A stretch of 64,000 nucleotides of DNA from Paludibacteraceae bacterium (GTDB lineage Bacteria; Bacteroidota; Bacteroidia; Bacteroidales; Paludibacteraceae). The notes beneath the pieces are model-generated. The model saw only the letters and a program-made list of their open reading frames with translations, was not told the DNA's origin and did no database searches. The translations under genes and the position numbers were made by a program. Shown piece by piece: positions 50,954-59,730 of the stretch. The stretch is taken from positions 1-64,000 of the forward strand of contig JAFYMG010000006.1 in NCBI GenBank assembly GCA_017556705.1, read 5' to 3'. Each line of letters begins with the position of its first letter. The stretch's first letter is position 1.

Positions 50954-52843
50954 ATGAAGCAAAGATATATACATATATTGATAGGATTGCTGGTGCTCTT
51001 GGCATCATGCGCCAATCGCGGACAGGGACCACAAGGCGGACCTCGAGATACGATTCCACCTAAGGTGGTAAAGGAAGTGCCAGCGGATGGCATGCTGATG
51101 TTTCACGGAAAGAAAGTGGAGATAACGTTTGATGAATATATCCAATTGAATGATGTGCAGAACAATGTACTGATCTCGCCTCCTCAACAGAAAACGCCCG
51201 AGGTGAAGGCGATGGGTAGGACTGTATCGGTAGTGTTTCAAGAGGAATTGCAAGACTCTACGACATATACGATTGATTTTGGGGCTGCGATCTGCGACTA
51301 CAACGAGAAGACGCCTCTCGAAGGCTATGTGTTTGCTTTCTCTACGGGCAATCATATTGACTCGTTGGCTATTTCTGGTTGTGTGTATAATGCGGCTACC
51401 ATAAGTCCCATGCCTGCTGTCTTAGTGGGTATTCACCGTAACATGGAAGATTCTGCGATGAGTACGTTGCCTTTTGCTCGCGTGACGCGTACCGATTCTG
51501 AGGGTAATTTCACGATTCATAATATACAACCAGGTAGCTATCGCCTTTATGCGCTGAATGATATCAGCCGTGATTATTTGTATCAACCAGGCGAAGCGTT
51601 GGCTTTTTATGATTCGGTTATCACACCCACGTTTGAAGTGGAAATGCATACCGACACGGTATGGCGTGATACGGTGGGTATTGACCTGTTGACGGGGGAT
51701 ACACTTTTTACTCGATTGGTGGATTCTACTTATGTGCATGCTGTGACGCACTTCTATCCTGATTCGCTGGTTTTGTGGTATTTCGAAGAGGCAAAGCAAC
51801 GTCATTACTTCCAAGGAATTCATCGTGAGGAGCAACATGCGTTTACGTTAATATTCTCTGCTCCACAAGATTCGTTGCCTGAGATTCGCGCCTTGCGCCC
51901 GAGTGAGGTGGATAGCGTGAAGATCGATTCAGCATGGGTTAACTTCTTGGATTATAGTTTGTTGCAGGCGTCGAAGCATAATGATACGATTACGTATTGG
52001 CTTACGGATTCGCTGGCGATAGGGATGGATAGTATCTATCTGCAGATGCAGTATAAGGTGACCGATTCTCTGTACAACCTAGTGCCGCAAACAGATACCA
52101 TATTAGCTGTGTATCGTCGTCCGCGTATGTCAGATAAAGCGCGTGAGTTGTATGAACGTAAAAAACGCGAACGCAAACTTGAATTACGAACCAATACTTC
52201 ATCAGCGTTTGATGTCTATGATACTATCCGTGTGAAGTCCGCTTTCCCATTGGATTCGGTGCATGATACGCTGTTCCACCTCTCACACAAGGTGGATACG
52301 ACATTCAAGCCAGTGCCATTTGAGATTCATAAGCATGATTCAATGGCAATGATGCTGTATGTGGTCGCTAAGTTGCAACCAGAAGAATCGTACCGATTGA
52401 AAATTGATTCGGCCGCTTGTCGAGATATATATGGTGCGTGCAATGATAGTATTCAGCAGAATATTAAACTCAAATCCAAGAATGATTATTCGTCTTTGCG
52501 CGTGAAAATGGTGCAATGGGATACTCGTGCACGTATTCAGTTGATGAGCGAAAAAGATGAAGTGCTTAAGGAATTACCTGCGCAACCCGACGGAGCATTG
52601 TTTGAGTATCTCAAGCCAACAACCTATTACCTACGTTTGTATATTGACGAGAATGGCGATGGCAAATGGACAACAGGTGATTGGATGCTTAAGCGGCAAC
52701 CAGAGCCCATCTACTATTACCCAAAGAAACTCAAACTGCGTGCTAACTGGGATTTTGAAGAGCAGTTCGATCACTTGGCTCTTCCTCGGATAAAGTCTAA
52801 GCCAAAGGCATTGCGAGGAACATCCAATAAGAAGAGAAAGTAA
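50954..52843 (+). CDS. Ig-like (Big_5) domain lipoprotein
   Basis: 629 residues. Lipobox LLASCAN. The start after the lipid anchor (GQGPQGGPRDTIPPKVVKEV) and ITFDEYIQLNDVQNNVLISP are typical of Bacteroidota Ig-like proteins with a SbsA-type Big_5 domain (residues 35-130), followed by a carboxypeptidase-like repeat (SISGCVYNA... region 140-200) and beta-rich regions. Function unknown; conserved across the phylum and often next to housekeeping genes. A nearby start for PnuC follows 13 bases after the stop. Confidence 0.88.
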   Translation: MKQRYIHILIGLLVLLASCANRGQGPQGGPRDTIPPKVVKEVPADGMLMFHGKKVEITFDEYIQLNDVQNNVLISPPQQKTPEVKAMGRTVSVVFQEELQDSTTYTIDFGAAICDYNEKTPLEGYVFAFSTGNHIDSLAISGCVYNAATISPMPAVLVGIHRNMEDSAMSTLPFARVTRTDSEGNFTIHNIQPGSYRLYALNDISRDYLYQPGEALAFYDSVITPTFEVEMHTDTVWRDTVGIDLLTGDTLFTRLVDSTYVHAVTHFYPDSLVLWYFEEAKQRHYFQGIHREEQHAFTLIFSAPQDSLPEIRALRPSEVDSVKIDSAWVNFLDYSLLQASKHNDTITYWLTDSLAIGMDSIYLQMQYKVTDSLYNLVPQTDTILAVYRRPRMSDKARELYERKKRERKLELRTNTSSAFDVYDTIRVKSAFPLDSVHDTLFHLSHKVDTTFKPVPFEIHKHDSMAMMLYVVAKLQPEESYRLKIDSAACRDIYGACNDSIQQNIKLKSKNDYSSLRVKMVQWDTRARIQLMSEKDEVLKELPAQPDGALFEYLKPTTYYLRLYIDENGDGKWTTGDWMLKRQPEPIYYYPKKLKLRANWDFEEQFDHLALPRIKSKPKALRGTSNKKRK

Positions 52844-52856
52844 AGCCTGTTGAACA

Positions 52857-53501
52857 ATGTTGAAGAATTCTTCACACTTCATGTGGTTCTTCCTTGTATT
52901 GGGATTGCTGGTGCAGATCGTGACGTTCTGTACCATGCCCCATGGCCCATGGGCATTAGTCAGCGGTATGCTGGGGATATGTTCGGTGGTATTGGGTGCA
53001 CAAGGAAATATTCTCACGTTTGTGTTCGGATTTGCACAGGTAGGAACCTATACCTATCTTTGTTACGTGGAGCATTTCTATGCGGAGATAGCGATCAATA
53101 TCTACTATTTTATTACGATGATCTATGGTGTCTACTGCTGGCGTAAGCGTTTGACGAATAATACATTGCAGGTGCAGACGCGCCGATTGTTACCTAAGAT
53201 ATTTCCGCTGTTGGGGATGACGATAATAGCTGTTTCTCTATTGATGGGATGGCTGCTCGGTCAATATACCGATGATCCACAACCGTACCTAGATGCGTTC
53301 ACTACAGTGCCTGCTATCGTGGCGCAAATATTGATGGTAATGGCGTACCGCGAACAGTGGTATCTATGGCTAATCGTGGATGTACTGGCTATGATTATGT
53401 GGCTACGCGCCGAAAACTATTGCATGGCTGCGCAGTATGCCTTTTGGTGTGCCAACTGTGTGTATGGCTACATCCAATGGACCAAATCGTTGGAAAAATA
53501 A
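52857..53501 (+). CDS. pnuC: Nicotinamide riboside transporter PnuC
   Basis: 214 residues, seven membrane helices. The sequence GAQGNILTFVFGFAQVGTYTY and AEIAINIYYFITMIYGVYCW with the final AQYAFWCANCVYGYIQW are PnuC signatures. It brings nicotinamide riboside (or a related vitamin) into the cell for NAD synthesis. Ends the plus-strand run; purN is convergent, 24 bases away. Confidence 0.94.
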   Translation: MLKNSSHFMWFFLVLGLLVQIVTFCTMPHGPWALVSGMLGICSVVLGAQGNILTFVFGFAQVGTYTYLCYVEHFYAEIAINIYYFITMIYGVYCWRKRLTNNTLQVQTRRLLPKIFPLLGMTIIAVSLLMGWLLGQYTDDPQPYLDAFTTVPAIVAQILMVMAYREQWYLWLIVDVLAMIMWLRAENYCMAAQYAFWCANCVYGYIQWTKSLEK

Positions 53502-53525
53502 TCTCGCCCCATCGCTTTATCGCCG

Positions 53526-54080
53526 TTAACCTTCCACAAAATTGCCTACTACCTGCGGCAATAAGGCTTTTTCGGCTTGTTGTACGCGCTCGGTGAGGCT
53601 TTCTGGTGTGTCGTCTGCTGCCACGGCTATTGCTTCTTGAGCAATGATGCCACCGCCGTCCACCTCTGCACTCACATAATGTACCGTGCAGCCAGCTTCT
53701 TTGTCACCAGCGGCTAATACTGCCTCTTGCACACGAATGCCGTACATACCCTTGCCGCCATGTTTGGGCAGCAATGAGGGATGGATATTGATAATGCGTT
53801 TTTCCCATTTTTCGCATATCCATTGCGGGATAATAGCCAAGAAACCAGCCAATACCACCAACTGCACCTCATGCTCATTCAGTGCATTATCAATCATCTT
53901 CCAATCTTTGGTTTGCAGGGTAGGGATATCTGCTTTTGCCGCTCGATTCAATGCCATACACTCGCGATTGGTGATCACTAATGCCACACGATAGCCATAT
54001 CTGTCTTGGCTATCAATCAATGTTTGCAAGGTGGTGCCCGTTCCCGATGCAAAAACAGCTATTTGGAATGTATTATTCAT
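53526..54080 (-). CDS. purN: Phosphoribosylglycinamide formyltransferase
   Basis: 184 residues, normal length. Opens FQIAVFASGTGTTLQTLID (GAR site). INIHPSLLPKHGGKGMYG carries the catalytic His, and the Asn is at the head of this segment; the catalytic Asp is in VDGGGIIAQEAI. Uses 10-formyltetrahydrofolate to make formyl-GAR in purine synthesis. Three-base gap after a 37-codon ORF that follows pheT. Confidence 0.96.
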   Translation of the reverse strand: MNNTFQIAVFASGTGTTLQTLIDSQDRYGYRVALVITNRECMALNRAAKADIPTLQTKDWKMIDNALNEHEVQLVVLAGFLAIIPQWICEKWEKRIINIHPSLLPKHGGKGMYGIRVQEAVLAAGDKEAGCTVHYVSAEVDGGGIIAQEAIAVAADDTPESLTERVQQAEKALLPQVVGNFVEG

Positions 54081-54082
54081 CT

Positions 54083-54196
54083 TTAATGTCCGCGTACAAA
54101 TACGCCTTCGGCTTGATTGTCAACGAAACAGCACTCGTCTGAATGTTCTTCGGCGAATGCTGTTTCTTGTTCCTGTATATATTCCTCGTAAGTCAT
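54083..54196 (-). CDS. Small ORF between pheT and purN
   Basis: 37 residues (MTYEEYIQEQETAFAEEHSD...), acidic. Its ATG overlaps the pheT stop (TAATG) and its stop lies three bases before the purN start, the packing of a true operon gene. No homologue recognised; may be a short regulatory protein or a translational coupler. Confidence 0.5.
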   Translation of the reverse strand: MTYEEYIQEQETAFAEEHSDECCFVDNQAEGVFVRGH

Positions 54197-56724
54197 TAGC
54201 GCAATTTCGCACCAAACTTATCTTCGAATACCTTTTGCAGTTTTGCCATGATGGCTTCAATCTGCTTATCCTTCAGGGTGTTTTCCGCGTCTTGAAGAAT
54301 AAACGAAAGGGCATAACTCTTCTTACCCGCCTCAAGGTTCTTGCCCTCATAGACGTCGAAGAGGGTGACTGCCTTCAAGAGCTTCTTCTCGGCTGCCAAA
54401 GCGGCTTTTGCCAACTCAGCGAACTTCACCGATTTATCCACCAATAGCGCAAAATCGCGTTTCACCTCTGGGAACTTAGGCAGATCGTTGATCACTGGCT
54501 TGTATTGCTTATTCAATCTCAGCAACATGTTCCAATCCAAATCGGCGTAATATACAGGGTTATCGATGTCAAATGCCTTGAGCAACTTGCCATTCACTAC
54601 GCCCATCATACCGATCTGCTTGCCGTTAGGTGCTTTGATCACCATGCCGTCTGAACACAGTTCGCTCTCCAATGCCTCCAATGTGCAGTTGCCGATGTTC
54701 ACACCCAAACGACGGAGCACGTTATTCACATACGCATTCAATGTGTAGAACGACACTTTCTCCTCTTTTTGTACCCATGATTGTGCGGTCTTATTACCGG
54801 TCAACCACAACGCCAAGTGTGGCTCCTCGCTGTATGCGTACAATGGATCATACACCCAATGTGGGTCTTTCGCTTGACGCACCGCAATCTTTTCCGCATC
54901 GTAGTGGTAGCAGTTGCCAAACTCGTAGAACTTCAAGTCGGCGTTCTTGCGGTTGGCATTGCGTTGGATGCTCTCCAAACCGCCAAAGAGCAATGTCTGA
55001 CGCATCACGCCCAGGTCTTGACTCAGTGGGTTCATGATTTTTACGCAACCAGCTAACGATAATCCTTCAAGCGCCTCATAATAAGACACTTTAGTCAGCG
55101 AGTTGTTCAATATCTCGTTGAAACCTTGTGCCGTCAATTGCTCCGAGATGCGAATCTGCAAGGCCACTGGATTGGGCTTTGGATTATAACTCAGCGAAGT
55201 GTTCAATTTCTCAGGAAACTCCACATTATTGTAGCCGTAGATACGGAGAATATCCTCCACCACGTCGCACTCGCGTTGTACGTCCACGCGGTAGCGAGGC
55301 ACGCCAATATGCCATGTGTCGCCCTCTTTGCTTACGATCTCCATCTCCAATGCACCCAAGATACGTTCGATCAATTCCTCGCCTAACTGCTTGCCAATCA
55401 ACGCATTCACGCGTGGAATATTCAACTCTACTGGGAATGGAGGGAAGTATTTCTCGCCTTTCGCCTCTCGCCTTTCTCCTTTAACCTGATCTACAACCTC
55501 CATCGCAATCTCACCGCCAGCTACCTCTTGGATGAGCAATGCACAACGCTTCAACACATACAAAGTGTTGTTTGGATCGCAACCACGCTCATAGCGGAAA
55601 CTAGCGTCAGTAGAGAGTTGATGACGGCGAGCCGTCTTTCGGATGCTCACTGGATCAAAGTATGCGCTCTCCAAGAAGACATTCGTGGTTGTCTCGGTGA
55701 TACCAGAATCTTGTCCGCCAAACACGCCGGCGATACACATTGGCTCCTCCGCATTACAGATCATCAAGTCGGCGGCAGACAAGGTGCGCTCCACACCATC
55801 CAACGTCACAAACTTCTGACCCTCAGACGCATTCTTCACAATCACCTTGCCACCTTTGATCTTATCCGCATCAAAAGAGTGGAGTGCTTGACCCATCTCG
55901 TGAAGTACGAAGTTGGTTACGTCAACCACGTTGTTGATTGGGCGAATACCCACTGTGCTCAACGCTTTCTTCAACCAATCTGGCGACTCTTTGATGGTCA
56001 CGCCTTGGATGCTCACACCCGTATAGCGAGGGCATGCTTGTGCATTCTCTACCACAACCTCGATTGGCAACGCATGGCTTTGTACAGCAAATCCCTCTAC
56101 AGAGGGTTTCTCTAGCCTTATCGCCTCATCGCCTTCTCGTCTTCTCGCCTCATAATACGCATACAAATCGCGTGCTACACCATAGTGACTCGCACCATCC
56201 GCACGGTTGGGAGTGATATCCACCTCTATCATCGTGTCGTCTTCCACACCAAAATACTCCTTAGCAGGCATTCCCACTGGCGTATCCGCTGGCAACACCA
56301 TGATGCCATCATGACTACTACCCACGCCTATCTCGTCCTCTGCGCAGATCATGCCCAGTGACTCCTCGCCGCGGATCTTGCCTTTCTTGATTGTGAACTT
56401 CTCATCGCCGTCGTATAGCACGGTGCCTACGGTCGCCACAATCACCTTCTGACCAGCTGCTACATTGGGTGCACCGAACACGATCTGCAAGGGTTCTGCA
56501 TCGGGCGCCACGCGGGTGGTAGTGATATGCAGGTGGTCGGAATTGGGGTGGTCCACGCAGGTGAGCACCTCACCTACAACCAAGCCTTCCAAACCGCCTT
56601 TAATCGTCTGTACTTTCTCTACTTTGCCTACTTCCAAACCAATGGAAGTCAAAATCTTTGCTACTTCCTCTGCTGAATCATTCAGTGCGATGTAGCGTTT
56701 CAACCAATTATACGAAATATTCAT
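54196..56724 (-). CDS. pheT: Phenylalanyl-tRNA synthetase beta subunit
   Basis: 842 residues, about 20 above the usual Bacteroidota length. B1 and EMAP-like tRNA-binding domain near the start (GLVVGEVLTCVDHPNSDHLHI), B3/B4 editing domain, B5 (VELNIPRVNALIGKQLGEEL), the synthetase-like core and the C-terminal ferredoxin-fold anticodon domain (PKFPEVKRDFALLVDKSVKF). Two A/G-rich repeat inserts fall in linkers: RRREGDEAIRLEKPSVEG (56111-56152) and VKGERREAKGEKY (55453-55484). Both keep the frame. Confidence 0.96.
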   Translation of the reverse strand: MNISYNWLKRYIALNDSAEEVAKILTSIGLEVGKVEKVQTIKGGLEGLVVGEVLTCVDHPNSDHLHITTTRVAPDAEPLQIVFGAPNVAAGQKVIVATVGTVLYDGDEKFTIKKGKIRGEESLGMICAEDEIGVGSSHDGIMVLPADTPVGMPAKEYFGVEDDTMIEVDITPNRADGASHYGVARDLYAYYEARRREGDEAIRLEKPSVEGFAVQSHALPIEVVVENAQACPRYTGVSIQGVTIKESPDWLKKALSTVGIRPINNVVDVTNFVLHEMGQALHSFDADKIKGGKVIVKNASEGQKFVTLDGVERTLSAADLMICNAEEPMCIAGVFGGQDSGITETTTNVFLESAYFDPVSIRKTARRHQLSTDASFRYERGCDPNNTLYVLKRCALLIQEVAGGEIAMEVVDQVKGERREAKGEKYFPPFPVELNIPRVNALIGKQLGEELIERILGALEMEIVSKEGDTWHIGVPRYRVDVQRECDVVEDILRIYGYNNVEFPEKLNTSLSYNPKPNPVALQIRISEQLTAQGFNEILNNSLTKVSYYEALEGLSLAGCVKIMNPLSQDLGVMRQTLLFGGLESIQRNANRKNADLKFYEFGNCYHYDAEKIAVRQAKDPHWVYDPLYAYSEEPHLALWLTGNKTAQSWVQKEEKVSFYTLNAYVNNVLRRLGVNIGNCTLEALESELCSDGMVIKAPNGKQIGMMGVVNGKLLKAFDIDNPVYYADLDWNMLLRLNKQYKPVINDLPKFPEVKRDFALLVDKSVKFAELAKAALAAEKKLLKAVTLFDVYEGKNLEAGKKSYALSFILQDAENTLKDKQIEAIMAKLQKVFEDKFGAKLR
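55453..55484 (-). repeat. A/G-rich word repeat (class B) inside pheT
   Basis: Minus strand: AAAGGAGAAAGGCGAGAGG, CGAAAGGCGAG; encodes KGERREAKGE just before the B5 domain. Confidence 0.7.
56111..56152 (-). repeat. A/G-rich word repeat (class B) inside pheT
   Basis: Minus strand: GAGGCGAGAAGACGAGAAGG, CGATGAGGCGATAAGG; encodes EARRREGDEAIRL in an editing-domain linker. Confidence 0.65.
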
Positions 56725-56739
56725 ATGTGTTATTGTTTA

Positions 56740-57648
56740 TTAATCACGGTTAATTTCATCATATGTATTTTGTCGCGTAGGATCGATATCCATCAGCAAA
56801 TCATACACCATCTTCTTCTCTTCGCTAGTGCCTTTCTTAAAGATATTCACCAACTCATCCGCCTTTGCATCCAAAAATGCATTCACTACATAGGTCGCTG
56901 GACGAGCGTTATATGCCTCTTTCAGCACCTTGATATCTTTCGCAATCCGCGCACGACCATTACCCACATTATTCACCATCTCATCCAATCCATGACGGTG
57001 ATAATCGTAGTAATACAAGCGGTATTTCTTAAACGCTTCATCCATCAGATTATTAATCAGCGCATAACGATTGCGATTGCTTTCAAACGCTTTCCAACCT
57101 GCCATCTCTGCATTGTCCAGCGACGCCGATTGTGCTGACGTCACGATACTCTCGCAGGCTTGAAAATAAGGTGTGCCACCCAACTTCGAAAACGAATCCA
57201 TGTCATGACCGATAATCAGATAGCAATAATAGGCCAACAATGCGGTCAAGTTGCTCGTGAAAGTGTTCTGTTGATAGTCTAAACGATCGTATTCTTGGTA
57301 CGTGAACACAAAGTTATTATCCTTGAAATTGATCGTTGGAGTCGAATAACTTGTACCAAACACTGGGCGTCGACTTTGGCATGTGAATTCACAGTTAAAC
57401 ACACCATCTTGCACGCTCTTTACTACCAACAGCATGCTGCACTCTATACGCTCCTTCTCCTGAAAGGTCATGTTCGTCCAACGTTGTGTGTTGACAAACT
57501 CTTCAATACTTTGCTTCAAGGTGTTGAACACTTCCTTGTTGGTGCCCTGCACTTGCTCCGAGTTAATAGTCACTGTGCATCTCAACTCCTGTGCTGGCAA
57601 TGAAAGGACGCACACAGTCAGGGATATGATAAATAATAGTCGTCTCAT
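56740..57648 (-). CDS. DUF4835 family periplasmic protein (PorD-like)
   Basis: 302 residues from the ATG at 57648 (a TTG four codons upstream is less likely). Signal peptide MRRLLFIISLTVCVLSLPAQ. ELRCTVTINSEQVQGTNKEV, DRLDYQQNTFTSNLTALLAY and the C-terminal DIDPTRQNTYDEI are typical of DUF4835. Members are linked to type IX secretion under the name PorD in some annotations; the T9SS cargo at the window start would fit. Adjacent to pheT (15 bases) and to the DUF4831 gene. Confidence 0.88.
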   Translation of the reverse strand: MRRLLFIISLTVCVLSLPAQELRCTVTINSEQVQGTNKEVFNTLKQSIEEFVNTQRWTNMTFQEKERIECSMLLVVKSVQDGVFNCEFTCQSRRPVFGTSYSTPTINFKDNNFVFTYQEYDRLDYQQNTFTSNLTALLAYYCYLIIGHDMDSFSKLGGTPYFQACESIVTSAQSASLDNAEMAGWKAFESNRNRYALINNLMDEAFKKYRLYYYDYHRHGLDEMVNNVGNGRARIAKDIKVLKEAYNARPATYVVNAFLDAKADELVNIFKKGTSEEKKMVYDLLMDIDPTRQNTYDEINRD

Positions 57649-57665
57649 TAATATATTCAAAATGC

Positions 57666-58718
57666 TTAATTCTTAATCGACAAAATATTTCCTGTCATTG
57701 GGTTAATATGGATAACTGGTGCTTGTTTGACTGTAAACCATTGTTTTGCCATTGGTATTGCCACACCGAACTGAGCAATCTGATACTTTTCGCTCACCAT
57801 TTCTTTGCTTTTGTATGTCACACTCACCTTGGCTTCACCTGGAATGTTGTAGTATAATTGCGACAATAAGGGTGATTTGCTGTTGCTCTCTACAGCTATT
57901 CCTAAGGTTTGTTTCGTTGCCTCCAAACTGATATATAGTGGCTCGCCACTCAAGTCATCTGCTGCCACTACACCGCTGTGCACCGAGAAACGGCATAACG
58001 TCTCATTTTGTACGCTCTCAGAGGGGGTGTAGGTCACACAATATGATGCATGACGTACCACTGTCTTTCCGATAAACAACGCCACTAACGATTGCTCTTG
58101 CTCATCCAACTCTGCCAACACTTGCTTCATCGCTTCTCCATCGGCGGGCACATGCTCCACCTCACCTGCCAACAAGTTCAAGCGCGCCTCACGAATACGA
58201 TAAATCAACTTCGCAGCACCCTCTGCCATCTTGGCGGTCGAACTAGCCATGAACTGCTCCTCCAACAATGGCATCAACTCTTCTGCGCCTCTGTCCTCTG
58301 AACAGTAGCCCGTAGGGCGTCCACTAAACGGTAGCGGCTCTGCCGCGTCCTCTAGACCTATATTATACCCCAATAATCGGCCATCCGCACTCAATGTGAG
58401 CATCTGCTCTTTTATGCCTTGTGCTGCGCTCACCTTATACGCGCGATCCATGTCGGCTATGGTCGATATTTCACTACGGACACCTCTCAGTACATAACTT
58501 GTCTTATCTTCTGTGATCACGTCTTCGGTGCCCAGATAACGACCTGCATATTGGTAGAAGATACCTGGCTCTTGCTCCACAATATCGTATGCTAACGTGA
58601 TAACCAACTCATTCTTAGGCATGTAGTACACTACTGCCGCCTCATTCTCTTGCACTACTTGTGCCATGCTCATCTGACCTATTGCCACGAGCATTATACT
58701 CAAAAAAATCTTTTTCAT
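57666..58718 (-). CDS. DUF4831 family secreted protein with palindromic insert
   Basis: 350 residues, signal peptide MKKIFLSIMLVAIGQMSMAQ. Sequence style (VVYYMPKNELVITLAYDIVE, QYAGRYLGTEDVITEDKTSY) matches DUF4831, a Bacteroidota family of unknown function. Residues about 120-138 (GLEDAAEPLPFSGRPTGY) are encoded by the palindromic element at 58304-58358 and are almost the same as a peptide inside AroE. The start codon lies 21 bases from the aroE stop; that gap is itself made of GATAAGAG-type words. Confidence 0.85.
   Translation of the reverse strand: MKKIFLSIMLVAIGQMSMAQVVQENEAAVVYYMPKNELVITLAYDIVEQEPGIFYQYAGRYLGTEDVITEDKTSYVLRGVRSEISTIADMDRAYKVSAAQGIKEQMLTLSADGRLLGYNIGLEDAAEPLPFSGRPTGYCSEDRGAEELMPLLEEQFMASSTAKMAEGAAKLIYRIREARLNLLAGEVEHVPADGEAMKQVLAELDEQEQSLVALFIGKTVVRHASYCVTYTPSESVQNETLCRFSVHSGVVAADDLSGEPLYISLEATKQTLGIAVESNSKSPLLSQLYYNIPGEAKVSVTYKSKEMVSEKYQIAQFGVAIPMAKQWFTVKQAPVIHINPMTGNILSIKN
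58304..58358 (-). repeat. Class A palindromic element inside the DUF4831 gene
   Basis: Minus strand: GTCTAGAGGACG, hairpin CGGC-AGA-GCCG, CTACC, GTTTAGTGGACG, hairpin CCC-TAC-GGG, CTACT. Nearly identical to 59036-59090. Confidence 0.92.
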
Positions 58719-58765
58719 ATATCTTTTATCTCTACTATCTTATCTCTTATCTCTCTCCTCTCCCC
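58719..58765 (-). repeat. A/G-rich word repeat (class B) at the aroE end and DUF4831 leader
   Basis: Minus strand: GAGAGGAGAGAGATAAGAG, ATAAGATAGTAGAGATAAAAG. It supplies the last codons of aroE (ERDKR) and its stop. Confidence 0.75.
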
Positions 58766-59525
58766 AAATCTCCCACGCAGCATTCGCTTGCACATGCAAC
58801 ATCTCCAAGCCGTTCTTCACCCTGCAACCTCGCTCCTCACCCATCTGCAAGAACAATGTCTTCTCTGGATTGTAAATGCAGTCGTACAGCAAATGTCCTT
58901 CTGTCAGATACTCATAGGGTATCTTTGGCAACTCTTTCTCATACGGATGCATACCCAATGGCGTACAATTCACAATCACCGTATGATTCCGCATCACTTT
59001 CTCATTCACCTCCTCATAACCGATCACCGCCCCCCAGTAGCCCGCAGGGCGTCCACTAAACGGTAGCGGCTCTGCCGCGTCCTCTAAACGAGCACTCCCC
59101 CCTCTCCTGCTCACCACCGTAAAATCCATTCCCATCGCCTTCAACGCATATTGTATGGCCTTACTCACGCCGCCTGTGCCCAACAGCAACGCACGACGAT
59201 CTTCTGGCATCAATATCTCACGGACACTCTCACGAAAGCCTATCCAATCCGTGTTGTAGCCCTTCCCTTGCTTCACCACATTCACCGCACCGATCTCTCT
59301 TGCCGCGACATCTATATCGGTCAAATAAGGGATGATCAACTCCTTGTATGGGTACGTCACGTTCAGCCCTTCCAACGACTCCAACAAGGGGAGCGCATCC
59401 GTGATGCAATCTATCTGATGAACCTCGTAACTCGCATCTATCCTCTCACGAACAAACAACTCCGTGAAATACTTCTCAGAGTACGAATGTCCCAACGGAT
59501 TCCCTATGATGCCATATCTCCTCAT
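58740..59525 (-). CDS. aroE: Shikimate dehydrogenase with palindromic insert
   Basis: 261 residues from the ATG at 59525 (a GTG one codon earlier is possible). IGNPLGHSYSEKYF at the start, the catalytic lysine in NVTYPYKELI, DWIGF, NADP loop LLGTGGVSKAI, and the CTPLGM and DCIYNPEKT motifs are all present. Reduces 3-dehydroshikimate in the shikimate pathway. After the NADP loop, residues of type RLEDAAEPLPFSGRPAGY come from the palindromic element at 59036-59090. The end (GEERDKR) comes from A/G-rich repeats. Confidence 0.95.
   Translation of the reverse strand: MRRYGIIGNPLGHSYSEKYFTELFVRERIDASYEVHQIDCITDALPLLESLEGLNVTYPYKELIIPYLTDIDVAAREIGAVNVVKQGKGYNTDWIGFRESVREILMPEDRRALLLGTGGVSKAIQYALKAMGMDFTVVSRRGGSARLEDAAEPLPFSGRPAGYWGAVIGYEEVNEKVMRNHTVIVNCTPLGMHPYEKELPKIPYEYLTEGHLLYDCIYNPEKTLFLQMGEERGCRVKNGLEMLHVQANAAWEIWGEERDKR
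59036..59090 (-). repeat. Class A palindromic element inside aroE
   Basis: Minus strand: CGTTTAGAGGACG, hairpin CGGC-AGA-GCCG, CTACC, GTTTAGTGGACG, hairpin GCCC-TGC-GGGC, TACT. Same frame as the DUF4831 copy. Confidence 0.92.
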
Positions 59526-59528
59526 CAC

Positions 59529-59730
59529 CCTCTAACCTCTCTATGCGCTATGCGCATGAAGGGTTACTTCGCTTCGCTCATGAATAATTACTTCGTGAAT
59601 GGTTACTTCGTGAAATTCATCGGAGATAACTCTTCATGCGAAGCATAACTTTTCAGCCCGCAGGGCTAACTATTCATCGCCTCTAACCTTGAAAATTTCT
59701 TATCTCTACTCTCTTATCTTTTATCACCGC
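59529..59730 (-). repeat. Mixed word/hairpin array between tilS and aroE, reaching into tilS
   Basis: AGTTATTCATGAA-like words, CACGAAGTAA words, small hairpins (GCCC-GCA-GGGC, ATGC-GAA-GCAT) and, at 59683-59730, GATAAGAGAGTAGAGATAAG, which encodes the tilS C-terminus (KDKRVEIRNFQG). Confidence 0.75.

Noticed and set aside
59529..59690. Possible CRISPR array from short direct repeats
   Set aside because: Units are 8-20 bases, variable and without regular unique spacers; no cas genes in the window.
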